Source of the DNA: Pseudoalteromonas sp. H105
GTDB taxonomy: Bacteria > Pseudomonadota > Gammaproteobacteria > Enterobacterales > Alteromonadaceae
Direction of reading: 5' to 3'
Assembly: GCF_001469215.1 (NCBI RefSeq)
Contig: NZ_LOFH01000007.1
Span: 186,001 to 250,000, forward strand
Length of the DNA stretch: 64,000 nucleotides
How positions within the stretch are numbered: the first letter of the stretch is position 1; every line of letters starts with the position of its first letter. Positions 29,445-38,899 of the stretch are shown here, piece after piece. Position numbers and translations under genes: made by a program. The notes below the pieces were generated by a model that saw only the letters and a list, made by a program, of their open reading frames with translations, was not told the DNA's origin and made no database searches.

Positions 29445-30099
29445 AATATTTATTCATATCTTTCCAACTCGCTTTCAGGTTGTTGGCAAATGAAACAAAT
29501 TTTTCTTTTATCGTACGTTTTACTTTAATTTCTACCGAGCCAAGGATCACTTTACCTTCAATGGTAATTGTTGGGCCGTGTAATTTATTAAGTGATACCG
29601 ATTTGTTTTCTACGCTGCCGACAACACTAAACATTTTTGATACCACATTGACATGTTCTGGCACATAAATCTCATCACTGCCCAATAAGCAATTAACATG
29701 CAGCGTAATATGCTGATGTTGGAATATAGCGTCTGTGAAGTCCAGCTCAATAGAGCCTAATAAATTAGTAAGATGAATTTCCTTTGGCACCACCCATTGT
29801 CCGCTTCGTTCATTTGAGCCCATAATACTTCTCAAGTGAAGAGTTTCACTGTGATTTTGGCTACTGTAATTTGGCGTAAACTGTGCGCGTTTTTCACTTT
29901 GGTATTGTGTGTCTGTTGTTAATTCAAGGTCGCTTACTAATTCGAGTAAGGCAGTGTTGTCTGTTGTAGCCATCGCTTCATCTAAGCGGCGCTCAAAAGC
30001 CTCTGCAGAGATAACGCCGTGGCTGTAATTATAGATTAATTGGTCGATAACTTGCTCACGGACTTGTTCAACAGGGCGATCTTCAATTTTAACTGGCAT
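29443..30099 (-). CDS. DUF1707 / LiaF-like (cell-wall-active antibiotics response) domain protein
   Basis: 218 residues. The first 60 contain a DUF1707-like helical segment (VISAEAFERRLDEAMATTD) often paired with membrane or beta-helix domains. From about residue 95 the protein is a beta-rich repeat of the LiaF/DUF2154 C-terminal type (VPKEIHLTNLLGSIELDF, LLGSDEIYVPEHVNVV, GKVILGSVEIKVKRTI), with the repeating LGS(x)E(I/V) motif. No transmembrane segment is seen, unlike Bacillus LiaF, which has four, so this is a soluble form. In Firmicutes LiaF modulates the LiaRS envelope-stress system; function here is unknown. It lacks adjacent sensor-kinase genes. Confidence 0.75.
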   Translation of the reverse strand: MPVKIEDRPVEQVREQVIDQLIYNYSHGVISAEAFERRLDEAMATTDNTALLELVSDLELTTDTQYQSEKRAQFTPNYSSQNHSETLHLRSIMGSNERSGQWVVPKEIHLTNLLGSIELDFTDAIFQHQHITLHVNCLLGSDEIYVPEHVNVVSKMFSVVGSVENKSVSLNKLHGPTITIEGKVILGSVEIKVKRTIKEKFVSFANNLKASWKDMNKY

Positions 30100-30384
30100 G
30101 GTCGTTCCTTTTCAGCAGATACTTTCGATATAGATAGTTAAATAAGCAAAGCTTAGGCCAAAATTCAAGGTTAATAAAATCAATAGCTTATGTTTTTTAT
30201 ATTTTTAACTATCGCAATATTAACGATAGATTAATAAATATAGCAATTAAATGGTTAAATCGACGCAGGTTAGGATAAATTACCGAGGTGTATGTAATTT
30301 ATTGCCACGCCTATAAATGGGTAAAACTTTCTTCTCTTCAAATTTTGCCATGTTATAGACAAGGTTTTTTTGCCTCAAAGTAGA

Positions 30385-30400
30385 TCGCTTAATTAAGCGA
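30385..30400. repeat. 16-bp perfect palindrome in the mgtE/LiaF spacer
   Basis: TCGCTTAATTAAGCGA is its own reverse complement. It lies near the middle of a gene-free stretch, about 285 bases upstream of the minus-strand LiaF-like start. Perfect, spacerless dyads of this length suit a dimeric protein-binding site better than an RNA hairpin. Confidence 0.5.
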
Positions 30401-30546
30401 ATTGGTATGACAGACGAATGCCCTGCATTACCGAGTTTTCTAATATAATATCAATTAAGAGTAGGAGCATTAGTAAGCGATATTGCGTTTTTATAATAGG
30501 TAGTAGTGAGGTGGCTAGGTGGTGTCTCTCGACTCATAAGTACACA

Positions 30547-30568
30547 CTTATAAATATACATTTATAAG
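30547..30568 (-). terminator. A/T-rich inverted repeat after mgtE, possible weak terminator
   Basis: Arms CTTATAAAT (30547-30555) and ATTTATAAG (30560-30568) around ATAC, 29 nt beyond the mgtE stop on the minus strand. The stem is A/T-rich and no T run follows, so termination is doubtful. Confidence 0.35.
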
Positions 30569-30596
30569 CTCAGCAAAGGTGCTAATACCTAAATTA

Positions 30597-31955
30597 TTAA
30601 ACTAGTAGCCACGTCGCAGTGCCTAAAAAGGCAAAAATTCCCACAATGTCTGTCACTGTTGTTAACACAACACTGCCTGCTAATGCTGGATCTATCTTCA
30701 TTTTTTTCAATAGCAGAGGAATACTTGCCCCGGCAATACCTGCAGCAACTAAATTCATAAACATTGCAAATGCTAATACACCACCGAGCTTAAAGTCCCA
30801 TTGCCACAGTGCAACAACACCAGCAATTAAAATAGACCACACCATGCCATTAATAGCACCGATTGCTAGCTCTTTTAATAATAAGAATCGTTGGTTCGTC
30901 TGATTTATATGCCCTACAGCGATACCACGGATAACCAATGTTAATGTTTGGCTACCAGCGACTCCACCCATTGATGGCACAATACCATTTAGTACGGCCA
31001 GTATAGGTAGGATAGCAAGGGTGTTTTCAAAAAAACTGGCCACAATTGCAGCTAACAATGCAGTCAGTAAATTTACACCCAACCAGATTGAACGCTTTTT
31101 AGAGCTTTTTAATACGGGAGCAAAGGTGTCTTCTTCATCATCAAGACCTGCTAGGCTCAGTAAGCTATGCTCTGCATCTTCACGAATGACGTCAACGATA
31201 TCATCGATTGTGATCCGCCCTAACAAGTGATCATTATCATCAACCACAGGTGCCGAAATCCAGTTATGGCGTTCGAATAGCTGAGCGACTTCACTTTCAT
31301 CCATTGCAATAGAAATAGACTCACAATCTTCATCCATTAAATCACGGATAATTTTATCAGGTGGATTGGTCAATAAGGTGGTGAGTGACATTGCGCCTAA
31401 AAAGCAGTTGTGTTTATCTACAACGTATAAGTCATCTGTTCCTTCAGGTAGTTCACCACGTAATCGCAAATAGCGTAATACAACATCAATAGTGACATCA
31501 GGGCGTATTGTCACTGTATCGGTGTTCATCAGTGCGCCAGCAGAACGCTCTTGGTATGAGAGGGCTTGTGTCGCACGCTCTCTGTCTTGGCTATCCATAG
31601 CACCAACAACGTCTTGGTAGACGGTCTCTGGTAGGCTACGTAACACTTCACCTAAATCATCATGGCTCATGTCCTCGGTAGCCGCAGCAATATGCTCTGG
31701 CTCCATTTGAGCTATGATACCCAGACGCACATCTTCTGATAATTCTTCTAAAACATCGCCTCTGACATCAGGGTCAACGAGTTGCCATAGAAGAGTACGT
31801 ATCTTATGAGGTGAAGATTCAAGGAGAAGTGCAGTATCACATGGCGCTGTTTTTGCCAGCATGCGCCTTACTTGAACAAATTGACCACTGTTGAGTGACT
31901 TAGTCACCTGTTTTAGTTGTTGTAGTGGATAATCTTGTTCAAAAGCTTCTGGCAT
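30597..31955 (-). CDS. mgtE: Magnesium transporter MgtE
   Basis: Mg2+-gated inner-membrane Mg2+ channel. Domains in order: N-terminal superhelical MgtE_N (about 1-130), a CBS pair (about 135-255; DLYVVDKHNCFLGAMSLTTL and WISAPVVDDNDHLLGRITI), a connecting helix and five transmembrane helices (about 285-450). The pore-region motif PSMGGVAGSQTLTLVIRG is conserved. Start is placed at the second ATG (31955), which has AAGG six bases before it; the first ATG overlaps that site. It follows ptsO on the same strand as the last gene of the rpoN-ptsN cluster, a common Alteromonadales order. Confidence 0.94.
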   Translation of the reverse strand: MPEAFEQDYPLQQLKQVTKSLNSGQFVQVRRMLAKTAPCDTALLLESSPHKIRTLLWQLVDPDVRGDVLEELSEDVRLGIIAQMEPEHIAAATEDMSHDDLGEVLRSLPETVYQDVVGAMDSQDRERATQALSYQERSAGALMNTDTVTIRPDVTIDVVLRYLRLRGELPEGTDDLYVVDKHNCFLGAMSLTTLLTNPPDKIIRDLMDEDCESISIAMDESEVAQLFERHNWISAPVVDDNDHLLGRITIDDIVDVIREDAEHSLLSLAGLDDEEDTFAPVLKSSKKRSIWLGVNLLTALLAAIVASFFENTLAILPILAVLNGIVPSMGGVAGSQTLTLVIRGIAVGHINQTNQRFLLLKELAIGAINGMVWSILIAGVVALWQWDFKLGGVLAFAMFMNLVAAGIAGASIPLLLKKMKIDPALAGSVVLTTVTDIVGIFAFLGTATWLLV

Positions 31956-32061
31956 TAGCATCCTTACATCGTGAATGTTTTAAGGGTAGGTTTAAACTAA
32001 TAATATTACAGTGTTTACATACGGGAATAGTCTAACGCACTTTTAGGTGACTGACCACGCA

Positions 32062-32334
32062 CTATTCATGCTCGTGAAAGCGTTGCTCTATCAGCTCTCC
32101 AATAGAAGCTAGGGCCGGCTCTGCATCGGGGCCTTCGCACACAACTTTAACTTCTTTACCTTGGCTGCTTTCAAGTAGCATGAGACCTAATACGCTGTCA
32201 CCCGCAGCTTGTTTTTCATCTTGGAAAAGCGTGATCGTTGCATCAAACTTTATGGCAAGTTGAGCTAAAACCGTTGCGGCTCTGGCATGCAAGCCTAATT
32301 TATTTTTAATTAAAAATGTACCTTCTGAACGCAT
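32062..32334 (-). CDS. ptsO: Phosphocarrier protein NPr of the nitrogen PTS
   Basis: HPr-like carrier that passes phosphate from EI-Ntr (PtsP) to EIIA-Ntr (PtsN). The active-site segment is KLGLHARAATVLAQLA. Starting at the ATG at 32334 gives 90 residues and places the phosphorylated histidine at position 16, as in E. coli NPr; an earlier in-frame start (32346) would add four residues. The conserved Ser region AAGDSVLGLMLLESSQG follows. It lies directly after rapZ, with ptsN two genes upstream, the usual rpoN-linked PTS-Ntr cluster. Confidence 0.93.
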   Translation of the reverse strand: MRSEGTFLIKNKLGLHARAATVLAQLAIKFDATITLFQDEKQAAGDSVLGLMLLESSQGKEVKVVCEGPDAEPALASIGELIEQRFHEHE

Positions 32335-32356
32335 AGTCAACTTCACTTGTTAGGAG

Positions 32357-33199
32357 TTAATCTTGTTCGCGATGGCGAATTTTTACGTTGTTATGGCTCA
32401 TTGCAAAACTTTCACCTATTGTTTGTGCTAAATACACTGAGCGATGTTGGCCTCCAGTACAGCCAATTGCAATTGTTAAGTAGCTGCGGTTGTTTCGCTC
32501 TAAATGTGGGAGCCAAGTTTGCACAAAAGTTTGTATCTGCCACGTGAATTTTTGCACTATGCTGTGACTTGCCAAATAATCTTTTACAGGCTGGTCTAAA
32601 CCTGTAAGCGGCTTTAACTCAGGTTCCCAATGTGGGTTTGGTAAAAAGCGGGCATCAAATACGTAATCAGCTTGCTTGGGGATGCCGTGTTTAAAGCCAA
32701 AAGATTGAAATGTAATGATCAGAGTTTTATCTTTTTTACCTAATATTTTTTCTCTAATCGACTCTGCCAATTGATGTACACTCAATTCAGTCGTGTCTAA
32801 AATAAAGTCTGCACGTGTGATGAGCACATCAAGTAATACTTTTTCTTGTTTAATTGCTAAATCAAGCGGTAAGCAGTCTATTGAAAGAGGATGCAACCGC
32901 CTCGTCTCAGAAAAGCGCTTAATAAGCGTTTGATCATCACTGTCGAGGTAAAACAAGGTTGGGTTTGCAAAGCCAGGCAAGTACTCAAGGATGTCATTAA
33001 ACTCTTCTTGTTCTTTGGGTAAGTTACGCACATCAATGCTAACAGCAATCTTATCGTAGTTTTCTGAGACACTACGTACCAATGAGGGGAGTAAATTGAC
33101 TGGAATATTATCAACACAATAATAGCCAAGATCCTCTAAAACTCGAAGTGCGACTGATTTACCTGAACCAGAACGCCCACTGATAATGATCAACTCCAT
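32357..33199 (-). CDS. rapZ: RNase adapter protein RapZ
   Basis: Nucleotide-binding protein that in enterobacteria binds sRNA GlmZ and recruits RNase E, tuning GlmS and hence amino-sugar supply. The Walker A loop GRSGSGKS is at residues 8-15, followed by EDLGYYCVDNIPVNLLP, and the C-terminal RNA-binding domain contains GCTGGQHRSVYLAQTI. Length 280 is typical. A strong RBS (AAAGGAGAGG) precedes it. Whether GlmZ exists in this organism cannot be told from the window. Confidence 0.95.
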   Translation of the reverse strand: MELIIISGRSGSGKSVALRVLEDLGYYCVDNIPVNLLPSLVRSVSENYDKIAVSIDVRNLPKEQEEFNDILEYLPGFANPTLFYLDSDDQTLIKRFSETRRLHPLSIDCLPLDLAIKQEKVLLDVLITRADFILDTTELSVHQLAESIREKILGKKDKTLIITFQSFGFKHGIPKQADYVFDARFLPNPHWEPELKPLTGLDQPVKDYLASHSIVQKFTWQIQTFVQTWLPHLERNNRSYLTIAIGCTGGQHRSVYLAQTIGESFAMSHNNVKIRHREQD

Positions 33200-33219
33200 G
33201 TAACCTCTCCTTTGCTTTC

Positions 33220-33672
33220 TTAAGACTGCTCAACAATAACTTGATATAAATCGTGGTCTGTTTTTGCGCTACGTAGTTGTTTACAAAACTCTTTATCGTT
33301 AAGTTTATCAGCAATTGTAGCCAACGTCTTCAAATGAAGTTGGCAGTCGCCATCAGGTACAATGAGTGCAACAAAAATATCTACAGGGCGATTATCAATA
33401 GCATCAAAGTTAATTGGCGTTTCACTTACTAATATTAGTGCTAGAGGAGATTCTGCGCCACTCATACGACCGTGTGGAATCGCTATGCCTCTACCAATGC
33501 CCGTGCTACCAAGCTTTTCCCTATTTAGTAATGCGTTCAGTATCTCTTGCTGTGTAAGGTGAGGTAGCTTTTCATGAGCCAATTGGCTAATAAATTCTAA
33601 AATTCGTTTTTTGCTATTAAAAAGGACCGCAGCTTTACTGCAGTCCTCAGAAGTAAGTGAACTTAATTTCAT
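33220..33672 (-). CDS. ptsN: PTS IIA-like nitrogen regulatory protein PtsN
   Basis: EIIA-Ntr, the output protein of the nitrogen PTS, which controls potassium transport and other targets according to phosphorylation. 150 residues with the phospho-histidine H67 in GRGIAIPHGRM and flanking LNALLNREKLGSTGIG. It lies 5 nt after hpf and 20 nt before rapZ, in the conserved rpoN-hpf-ptsN-rapZ-ptsO order. Confidence 0.95.
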   Translation of the reverse strand: MKLSSLTSEDCSKAAVLFNSKKRILEFISQLAHEKLPHLTQQEILNALLNREKLGSTGIGRGIAIPHGRMSGAESPLALILVSETPINFDAIDNRPVDIFVALIVPDGDCQLHLKTLATIADKLNDKEFCKQLRSAKTDHDLYQVIVEQS

Positions 33673-33676
33673 AGTA

Positions 33677-33964
33677 TTAGTGTCGAGCGTGCTTCTCTTT
33701 GTGTTTGATTACTTGGCGGTCTAATTTATCAATCAGTCCGTCAATCGCAGCATACATATCTTGATGTTCTGTGGAAGCAAATAAATCAGCACCGCTAACA
33801 TGTATTGTGGCTTCTGCTTTTTGACTTAATTTTTCTACGTCAAGAATCACATGTACATTGTTAATACTATCAAAGTGCCTTTCAAGCTTCGCAAACTTAT
33901 TGTATACATAGTCTCTAAGTGAATCGGTAATCTCTACGTGGCGACCAGTTAAATTAATTTGCAT
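33677..33964 (-). CDS. hpf: Ribosome hibernation-promoting factor, short form
   Basis: 95-residue protein of the HPF/YfiA family that binds 30S and stabilises 100S dimers in stationary phase. Starts MQINLTGRHVEITDSLRDYV and has the HVILDVEKLSQKAEATIHVSG strand pair and the conserved DLFASTEHQDMYAAIDGLID segment (quoted in parts of the protein, about 45-80). It lacks the C-terminal dimerisation extension of long HPF. An ATG six bases upstream (33970) is also in frame; 33964 has the better AAGGAAA spacing. Directly downstream of rpoN. Confidence 0.94.
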   Translation of the reverse strand: MQINLTGRHVEITDSLRDYVYNKFAKLERHFDSINNVHVILDVEKLSQKAEATIHVSGADLFASTEHQDMYAAIDGLIDKLDRQVIKHKEKHARH

Positions 33965-33992
33965 AAGCATTTTCCTTCTTTGTTTTTACGCC

Positions 33993-35489
33993 TTAAATCA
34001 AACTCTTTCTTTGATTTGACGGTGGAATAGCTAGCGACTCACGATATTTTGCAATTGTGCGTCTAGCTACTTTGATACCTTGCTCAGCCAATATATCTGC
34101 AATTTTACTATCACTCAATGGTTTCGCTGAGTTTTCTGCACTAATTAGCTTCTTGATTAATGCGCGAATAGCTGTAGAAGAGCACTCTCCGCCATTTTCG
34201 GTACTTACATGGCTTGAGAAAAAATACTTTAACTCAAAAATACCACGCGGCGTATGCATATATTTCTGAGTCGTTACACGTGAAATTGTTGACTCATGCA
34301 TCTCTACCATTTCAGCTACGTCATTAAGTACCATTGGGCGCATAGCTTCAGGGCCGTGTTCAAAAAAACCTTGCTGTTGTTTTACAATGCAATTAGTGAC
34401 TTTGAGCAATGTTTCATTACGGCTTTCCAAGCTCTTAATAAACCATTTCGCTTCTTGCAGATGTGAACGGATAAACTGACTGTCGCTGCTCGATTTTACT
34501 GACCGAGACATTGCAGCATATTGGCTGTTCACTCTAATTTTGGGCATGCTGTCTGGGTTTAACTCCACCATCCAGCGGCCTTTAACCTTTTTCACTGAGA
34601 CATCTGGGATAACATACTCTGATTCTTCGCGCACAATTGTATCTGCGGGCTTTGGATTCAGGCTGTGTATCAGTGTCATGACTTCTTTTAATTCATCTTC
34701 TTTAAGCTTAGTCTTTTTCATCAAAGTGCGATAGTCGCGACTCGCTAAAAGATCGATATACTCTGTTAGAATCATTTTCGTTTCTGCAAGCCAAGGTGTT
34801 GCAGGGTCAAATTGGTTGAGTTGTATACATAAACACTCTTGTAAGCTGCGCGCGGCAATCCCTATTGGGTCAAATAATTGAATTCGCTTTAAAACAGCCT
34901 GAACTTCATCAAGTTCTATTTCTTCTTCGTTATTATCTTTATTTAAGCTTTCAACAATGTCTTCGCAGCTCAGTGTTAAAATACCCGATTCATCAATCGC
35001 TTCAACAATCGCAATGGCTATCGCTTCGTCAGTTGGGCTAAATGGCGTTAATTGCAGCTGCCACATGATATATTCATGGAGTGTTTCCGTAGAAGCACCT
35101 TGGTATATAGATTCGTCTTCAGGCATCGGACCCGATGAGCTAGAAGGCGCAGCGCTCATATATTCGTCCCATGTTACATCCATGGCCATTTCATCGCTGA
35201 CAGTTTCTTTATTGAGTGCTTCACTGCTTTCTTGTTCGTACTCACTCGGTGTTTCATCTGCTGAAGCGCTAACAGTTACATCATCGGTGTCTTGTTTTTG
35301 CTCATTTTTGCCTGCAGTTTCATCACTAAATTCATGCTCTTCTACTTCAAGTAAAGGATTACTATCGAGTGCTTCTTGAATTTCTTGTTGGAGATCCAAT
35401 GTACTTAGTTGCAACAAACGAATCGCTTGCTGCAACTGAGGTGTCATTGTCAATTGCTGGCCCATGCGCAGCTGGAGTGATTGCCTCAT
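33993..35489 (-). CDS. rpoN: RNA polymerase sigma-54 factor
   Basis: Alternative sigma factor for promoters driven by AAA+ activators (nitrogen, flagella, envelope). N-terminal glutamine-rich activator-interacting region (residues 1-50; [20 protein letters not shown]), an acidic spacer of about 60-130 rich in Glu, Ser and Asp, the core-binding domain, and the C-terminal RpoN box [10 protein letters not shown] followed by [10 protein letters not shown]. Length 498 is normal. It sits between lptB and hpf, the standard proteobacterial context. Confidence 0.97.
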   Translation of the reverse strand: MRQSLQLRMGQQLTMTPQLQQAIRLLQLSTLDLQQEIQEALDSNPLLEVEEHEFSDETAGKNEQKQDTDDVTVSASADETPSEYEQESSEALNKETVSDEMAMDVTWDEYMSAAPSSSSGPMPEDESIYQGASTETLHEYIMWQLQLTPFSPTDEAIAIAIVEAIDESGILTLSCEDIVESLNKDNNEEEIELDEVQAVLKRIQLFDPIGIAARSLQECLCIQLNQFDPATPWLAETKMILTEYIDLLASRDYRTLMKKTKLKEDELKEVMTLIHSLNPKPADTIVREESEYVIPDVSVKKVKGRWMVELNPDSMPKIRVNSQYAAMSRSVKSSSDSQFIRSHLQEAKWFIKSLESRNETLLKVTNCIVKQQQGFFEHGPEAMRPMVLNDVAEMVEMHESTISRVTTQKYMHTPRGIFELKYFFSSHVSTENGGECSSTAIRALIKKLISAENSAKPLSDSKIADILAEQGIKVARRTIAKYRESLAIPPSNQRKSLI

Positions 35490-35557
35490 GTATCTTTAAC
35501 AATCCTTTTATTATGTAGTCAGAGTTAAGTTTAGCAGATAGTTCGCTGAGTGTTGGT

Positions 35558-36283
35558 TTATAGCCTAAATTGCTCACCCAGATAAACATCGCGTACTGTT
35601 TGGTCGGCAAGTACATGTTCAGGAGTGCCTGAAGCAATCAACTCGCCATGAGAAACAATGTAGGCTTTTTCACAAACATCAAGGGTTTCTCGTACATTAT
35701 GATCAGTGATTAACACCCCGATACCTCGGTTTTTAAGGTGTTCAATGATCTTCTTTATATCTAACACCGAAATTGGATCAACACCAGCAAAAGGCTCATC
35801 TAATAGAATAAACTTAGGGTTTGCGGCTAATGCGCGTGCAATTTCAACACGGCGGCGTTCGCCACCAGATAAAGCCATACCTTGGCTATCACGAATATGC
35901 TGTATGCTAAATTCATCAAGCAGGCCATCTAAGGCTTGCTCTCTGCTTTGTTTATTCAACTCTCTTCGTGTTTCTAAAATTGCCATCAAGTTTTGATAAA
36001 CAGTTAACTTACGAAAAATAGACGACTCTTGGGGTAAATAACCAATACCTAATCGCGCGCGACTATGCATAGGCAGTAACGTAATGTCGTTATCATCAAT
36101 GCTGATTTTGCCTTTATCGCTGGGCACTAAGCCGACAATCATATAGAAAGTTGTTGTTTTACCAGCCCCATTTGGGCCGAGTAGCCCAACGATGCTGCCT
36201 GCACTCACTTCCAGTCCTACACTTTTTACAACTTGGCGGCCTTTGTAGCTTTTTGCTAAAAATTCAGCTTTTAATACACTCAT
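35558..36283 (-). CDS. lptB: LPS export ABC transporter ATP-binding protein LptB
   Basis: Cytoplasmic ATPase of the LptB2FGC complex that extracts LPS from the inner membrane and drives it along the LptA bridge. Walker [10 protein letters not shown] (residues 36-44), signature [15 protein letters not shown], Walker [15 protein letters not shown] and the switch His in [11 protein letters not shown]. 241 residues, as in E. coli. The start overlaps the lptA stop by 4 nt. Confidence 0.97.
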   Translation of the reverse strand: MSVLKAEFLAKSYKGRQVVKSVGLEVSAGSIVGLLGPNGAGKTTTFYMIVGLVPSDKGKISIDDNDITLLPMHSRARLGIGYLPQESSIFRKLTVYQNLMAILETRRELNKQSREQALDGLLDEFSIQHIRDSQGMALSGGERRRVEIARALAANPKFILLDEPFAGVDPISVLDIKKIIEHLKNRGIGVLITDHNVRETLDVCEKAYIVSHGELIASGTPEHVLADQTVRDVYLGEQFRL

Positions 36284-36813
36284 GGCTGACCTTTTGACTT
36301 TGTTTTTTTATTTTCAACAGGCACCAAAATTGTATGGACGCGATCATCTGAATCTTCATCTTTTTGCGCACTAATTAATTGCTGCTGCATATCGTATGAG
36401 ATGCTTTTTGCATTAATTTTTTGACCCGCCTGTGTGACTTGGGCATTGCCGATTAAAGTTAAATAGCGCTCGGCAACGTCATAGCGGACTTCGTTTGCGC
36501 TTGCGCTCATAATTGAGCCATCAGCTTGTCTTTCTTCAAAGTAAGCAGGGTTACCTGTTGCTATGAGCAGTTGTTTATTCTCACCGAGTTTATCGCGTTT
36601 GTGCACTTCTAAACGGTCAGCCGTAATACGGCGTGCGCCATGAATAATTTCAACATTTGATTCGAAAATACCGACGTTAGATTTCAGCTGTGCTTGTTGT
36701 TTATCTGCACTAATAGATACTTGGTTTGCAGCGGGCAGGTCACTTTGCGCAATGCTTGAGTAAGCAACGAATAGGCTTGGGATTACAAGCAACTGTGCAA
36801 GTTTATTGGTCAT
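36280..36813 (-). CDS. lptA: LPS transport periplasmic protein LptA
   Basis: Periplasmic beta-jellyroll (OstA-like) protein that forms the bridge carrying LPS to the outer membrane. Signal peptide of about 23 residues ([20 protein letters not shown]). The domain contains [21 protein letters not shown] and [18 protein letters not shown]. 177 residues. It overlaps lptC by 11 nt and lptB by 4 nt, so lptCAB are translationally linked. Confidence 0.94.
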   Translation of the reverse strand: MTNKLAQLLVIPSLFVAYSSIAQSDLPAANQVSISADKQQAQLKSNVGIFESNVEIIHGARRITADRLEVHKRDKLGENKQLLIATGNPAYFEERQADGSIMSASANEVRYDVAERYLTLIGNAQVTQAGQKINAKSISYDMQQQLISAQKDEDSDDRVHTILVPVENKKTKSKGQP

Positions 36814-37357
36814 AATATATGGTTCGCGTATGGTTGATTAGTTCTATTACTTCGGCTTTTAAATCGGCTTGTAGCCCGCGCCCAGTAATTTTCAAATTTG
36901 GGCCAATTAATTCAACTGGTTGCTCGGAGCCCATTGTTTGTAGCTCGATATCAACGTGAATGTTATTAGCATTAATATGTTCAATCATGGCGTTATCAGT
37001 CAAATTTTTCGCGACGACATCACCTTCTAAAATTAACTGTTTATTTTCATACAAAGTGGCTTCATTTGCATTGATCTGCCACGTTTTTTGTTGATTGTAT
37101 AGTGTAAAAATGGGCTTTTCAAAATAAGTAAACCCAAGCTGTTGGTATAGCTCCATTTTTGCTGCTGTTACTTTGTGACTAATTTTACCCTGAGCATCAA
37201 AGGCCGTTTGTTTTAAGGCTACAGCTGTGTAATCGGGTTCAGCAATAATATCATCTTTAATCATTGTTTCAGTGGGTGTTTGATTTAAGTAGGGGTACCA
37301 AAGCCAAACCATGCAGCCAATAAAGAGTACGCTTAAAATTAAACGCGCACTATTCAT
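36803..37357 (-). CDS. lptC: LPS export protein LptC
   Basis: Bitopic inner-membrane protein linking LptBFG to LptA. One N-terminal transmembrane helix (about 5-25, ILSVLFIGCMVWLWYPYL) and a single OstA-like beta domain with ANEATLYENKQLILEGDVVA. 184 residues. Sequence is less conserved than its neighbours, and the position kdsC-lptC-lptA-lptB makes the call secure. Starts within the kdsC stop (ATGA). Confidence 0.93.
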   Translation of the reverse strand: MNSARLILSVLFIGCMVWLWYPYLNQTPTETMIKDDIIAEPDYTAVALKQTAFDAQGKISHKVTAAKMELYQQLGFTYFEKPIFTLYNQQKTWQINANEATLYENKQLILEGDVVAKNLTDNAMIEHINANNIHVDIELQTMGSEQPVELIGPNLKITGRGLQADLKAEVIELINHTRTIYYDQ

Positions 37358-37905
37358 GAGCTACTACCGTCAGTGGTGAGCGATACGCCATTTTCAAGCA
37401 TCAATAAATCGGTAAGCTCCCTTACAGCCCCAAAACCACCGGGTAAAAGCGTAGTATAATGCGCGATTCGTTTTATCAACGGGTGGGCATCATTTACTGC
37501 AACAGCAAAACCAACCTGTTCCATTACAGGTAAATCAGGGCCATCATCACCGATGTAAGCAATTTCATCATCAGTTAAAGCCAGCGAATCTTTTAACTCT
37601 TGATAGGCTTGCAACTTATTTTCTTGGCCTTGGTAAATATATTTAACAGTGAGACTAGTCATACGCTGCTGAACAATATGTGAATGGCGACCTGTAATGA
37701 CTGCCACCTCAATACCGCTATTTATTAATGCTTTAATACCAAAACCATCTTTAGTGTTAAAGGCTTTTAGCTCTTCACCTTGATTGCCAAGGTAAATACG
37801 GCCATCAGAAAAAACACCATCGATATCGCATATTAGTAACTTTATCTTTTTTGCTCTTGTTTGAGCATCTTGGCTCAATGATTGGTATAAATCAGCAAAC
37901 TGCAT
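37354..37905 (-). CDS. kdsC: 3-deoxy-D-manno-octulosonate 8-phosphate phosphatase KdsC
   Basis: HAD-family phosphatase that makes Kdo from Kdo-8-P for LPS inner core. Motif I is ICDIDGVFSDG (nucleophile and acid aspartates at about 27 and 29), motif II EVAVITGRHS, motif IV IAYIGDDGPDLPVM. 183 residues. Its ATG directly follows the kdsD stop. Confidence 0.95.
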   Translation of the reverse strand: MQFADLYQSLSQDAQTRAKKIKLLICDIDGVFSDGRIYLGNQGEELKAFNTKDGFGIKALINSGIEVAVITGRHSHIVQQRMTSLTVKYIYQGQENKLQAYQELKDSLALTDDEIAYIGDDGPDLPVMEQVGFAVAVNDAHPLIKRIAHYTTLLPGGFGAVRELTDLLMLENGVSLTTDGSSS

Positions 37906-38877
37906 TTATAAAACTCCTGCTTTTAGCAAGTCTTGCATATTAAGCGCGCCAACGGGGCATTGGTTATCATCGATAACAATAAGGCCATTTATTCGTTTAC
38001 GTTCCATGATATTGAGCGCTTCAGCAGCAAGCATATCGGCTGTTGCTGTAGTACAAGAGCGAGTCATAACATCACAGATAAGCGTATTGTGGATATCAAT
38101 GCGCTGCTCTAAAATTCTTCGCAAATCACCATCTGTAAAAAGTCCTGTTAATTGCCCTGTATCATTAACAATAGCGGTCATACCCAGCCCTTTGGCTGAC
38201 ATTTCAATTAAGGCATCTTTTATGCGCTGAGTATCTCTAATGATAGGTGTTGCATCACCATCGTGCATTAAGTCTTTTAAACACAATAATAAACGTTTAC
38301 CAAGACTTCCACCTGGGTGAGACAGTGCAAAGTCATCCGCGGTAAAGCCTCTTGTTTCAAGTAAAGCGACAGCAATGGCATCGCCCATCGCAAGTGTGGC
38401 TGTGGTGCTTGCTGTAGGGGCTAACCCAAGCGGGCAAGCTTCTTGTGACACTTTTATACAGACATGTGCATCCGCCCATTTTGCCATCGAAGAGGTTTGG
38501 TTTCCTGTCATAGCAACCATTTTAGCCCCGATGCGCTTGATTACGGGAATAATATTGAGTACTTCGCTGGTTTCGCCGGAGTTTGATATAAGCATAACGA
38601 CATCATTTTGCGTGATCATCCCTAAATCGCCATGGCTTGCTTCGCCTGGGTGAACAAAAAATGCGGGAGTGCCTGTGCTTGCAAGTGTTGCGGCAATTTT
38701 ATTACCAATGTGGCCAGACTTACCCATACCAACAACAACGACTCTTCCTTGGCATTGGAACATTAATTGACATGCATGATTAAAGTTATCATCCAAATAC
38801 TGAATAATATCATCAAGGGCTTGGCGCTCAATCTTGAGTACTTTCTTACCTTGTTCGATAAAATCTAACTGCGTCAT
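37906..38877 (-). CDS. kdsD: D-arabinose 5-phosphate isomerase KdsD
   Basis: Interconverts ribulose-5-P and arabinose-5-P, the first step toward Kdo. N-terminal SIS domain (about 35-170; VVVGMGKSGHIGNKIAATLA, then HPGEASHGDLGMI and LISNSGETSEVL) and a C-terminal CBS pair (about 205-320). 323 residues. Adjacent to yrbG upstream and kdsC downstream as in E. coli. Confidence 0.95.
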   Translation of the reverse strand: MTQLDFIEQGKKVLKIERQALDDIIQYLDDNFNHACQLMFQCQGRVVVVGMGKSGHIGNKIAATLASTGTPAFFVHPGEASHGDLGMITQNDVVMLISNSGETSEVLNIIPVIKRIGAKMVAMTGNQTSSMAKWADAHVCIKVSQEACPLGLAPTASTTATLAMGDAIAVALLETRGFTADDFALSHPGGSLGKRLLLCLKDLMHDGDATPIIRDTQRIKDALIEMSAKGLGMTAIVNDTGQLTGLFTDGDLRRILEQRIDIHNTLICDVMTRSCTTATADMLAAEALNIMERKRINGLIVIDDNQCPVGALNMQDLLKAGVL

Positions 38878-38899
38878 ATGTTATCCGTTTTAATTGGCT

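Larger units (their letters stand above)
30100..30596. other. Long A/T-rich intergenic region between the LiaF-like gene and mgtE
   Basis: 497 bases with no credible gene on either strand; the longest open stretches are a dozen or so codons. It holds a 16-bp perfect palindrome (30385-30400), an A/T-rich inverted repeat (30547-30568) just after the mgtE stop, and a CTATCG/CGATAG pair at 30209-30229. The promoter of the LiaF-like gene must lie in the left part. Confidence 0.55.

Noticed and set aside
34957..35379. 140-codon plus-strand frame antisense to rpoN
   Set aside because: Serine-rich mirror of the acidic N-terminal spacer of sigma-54.
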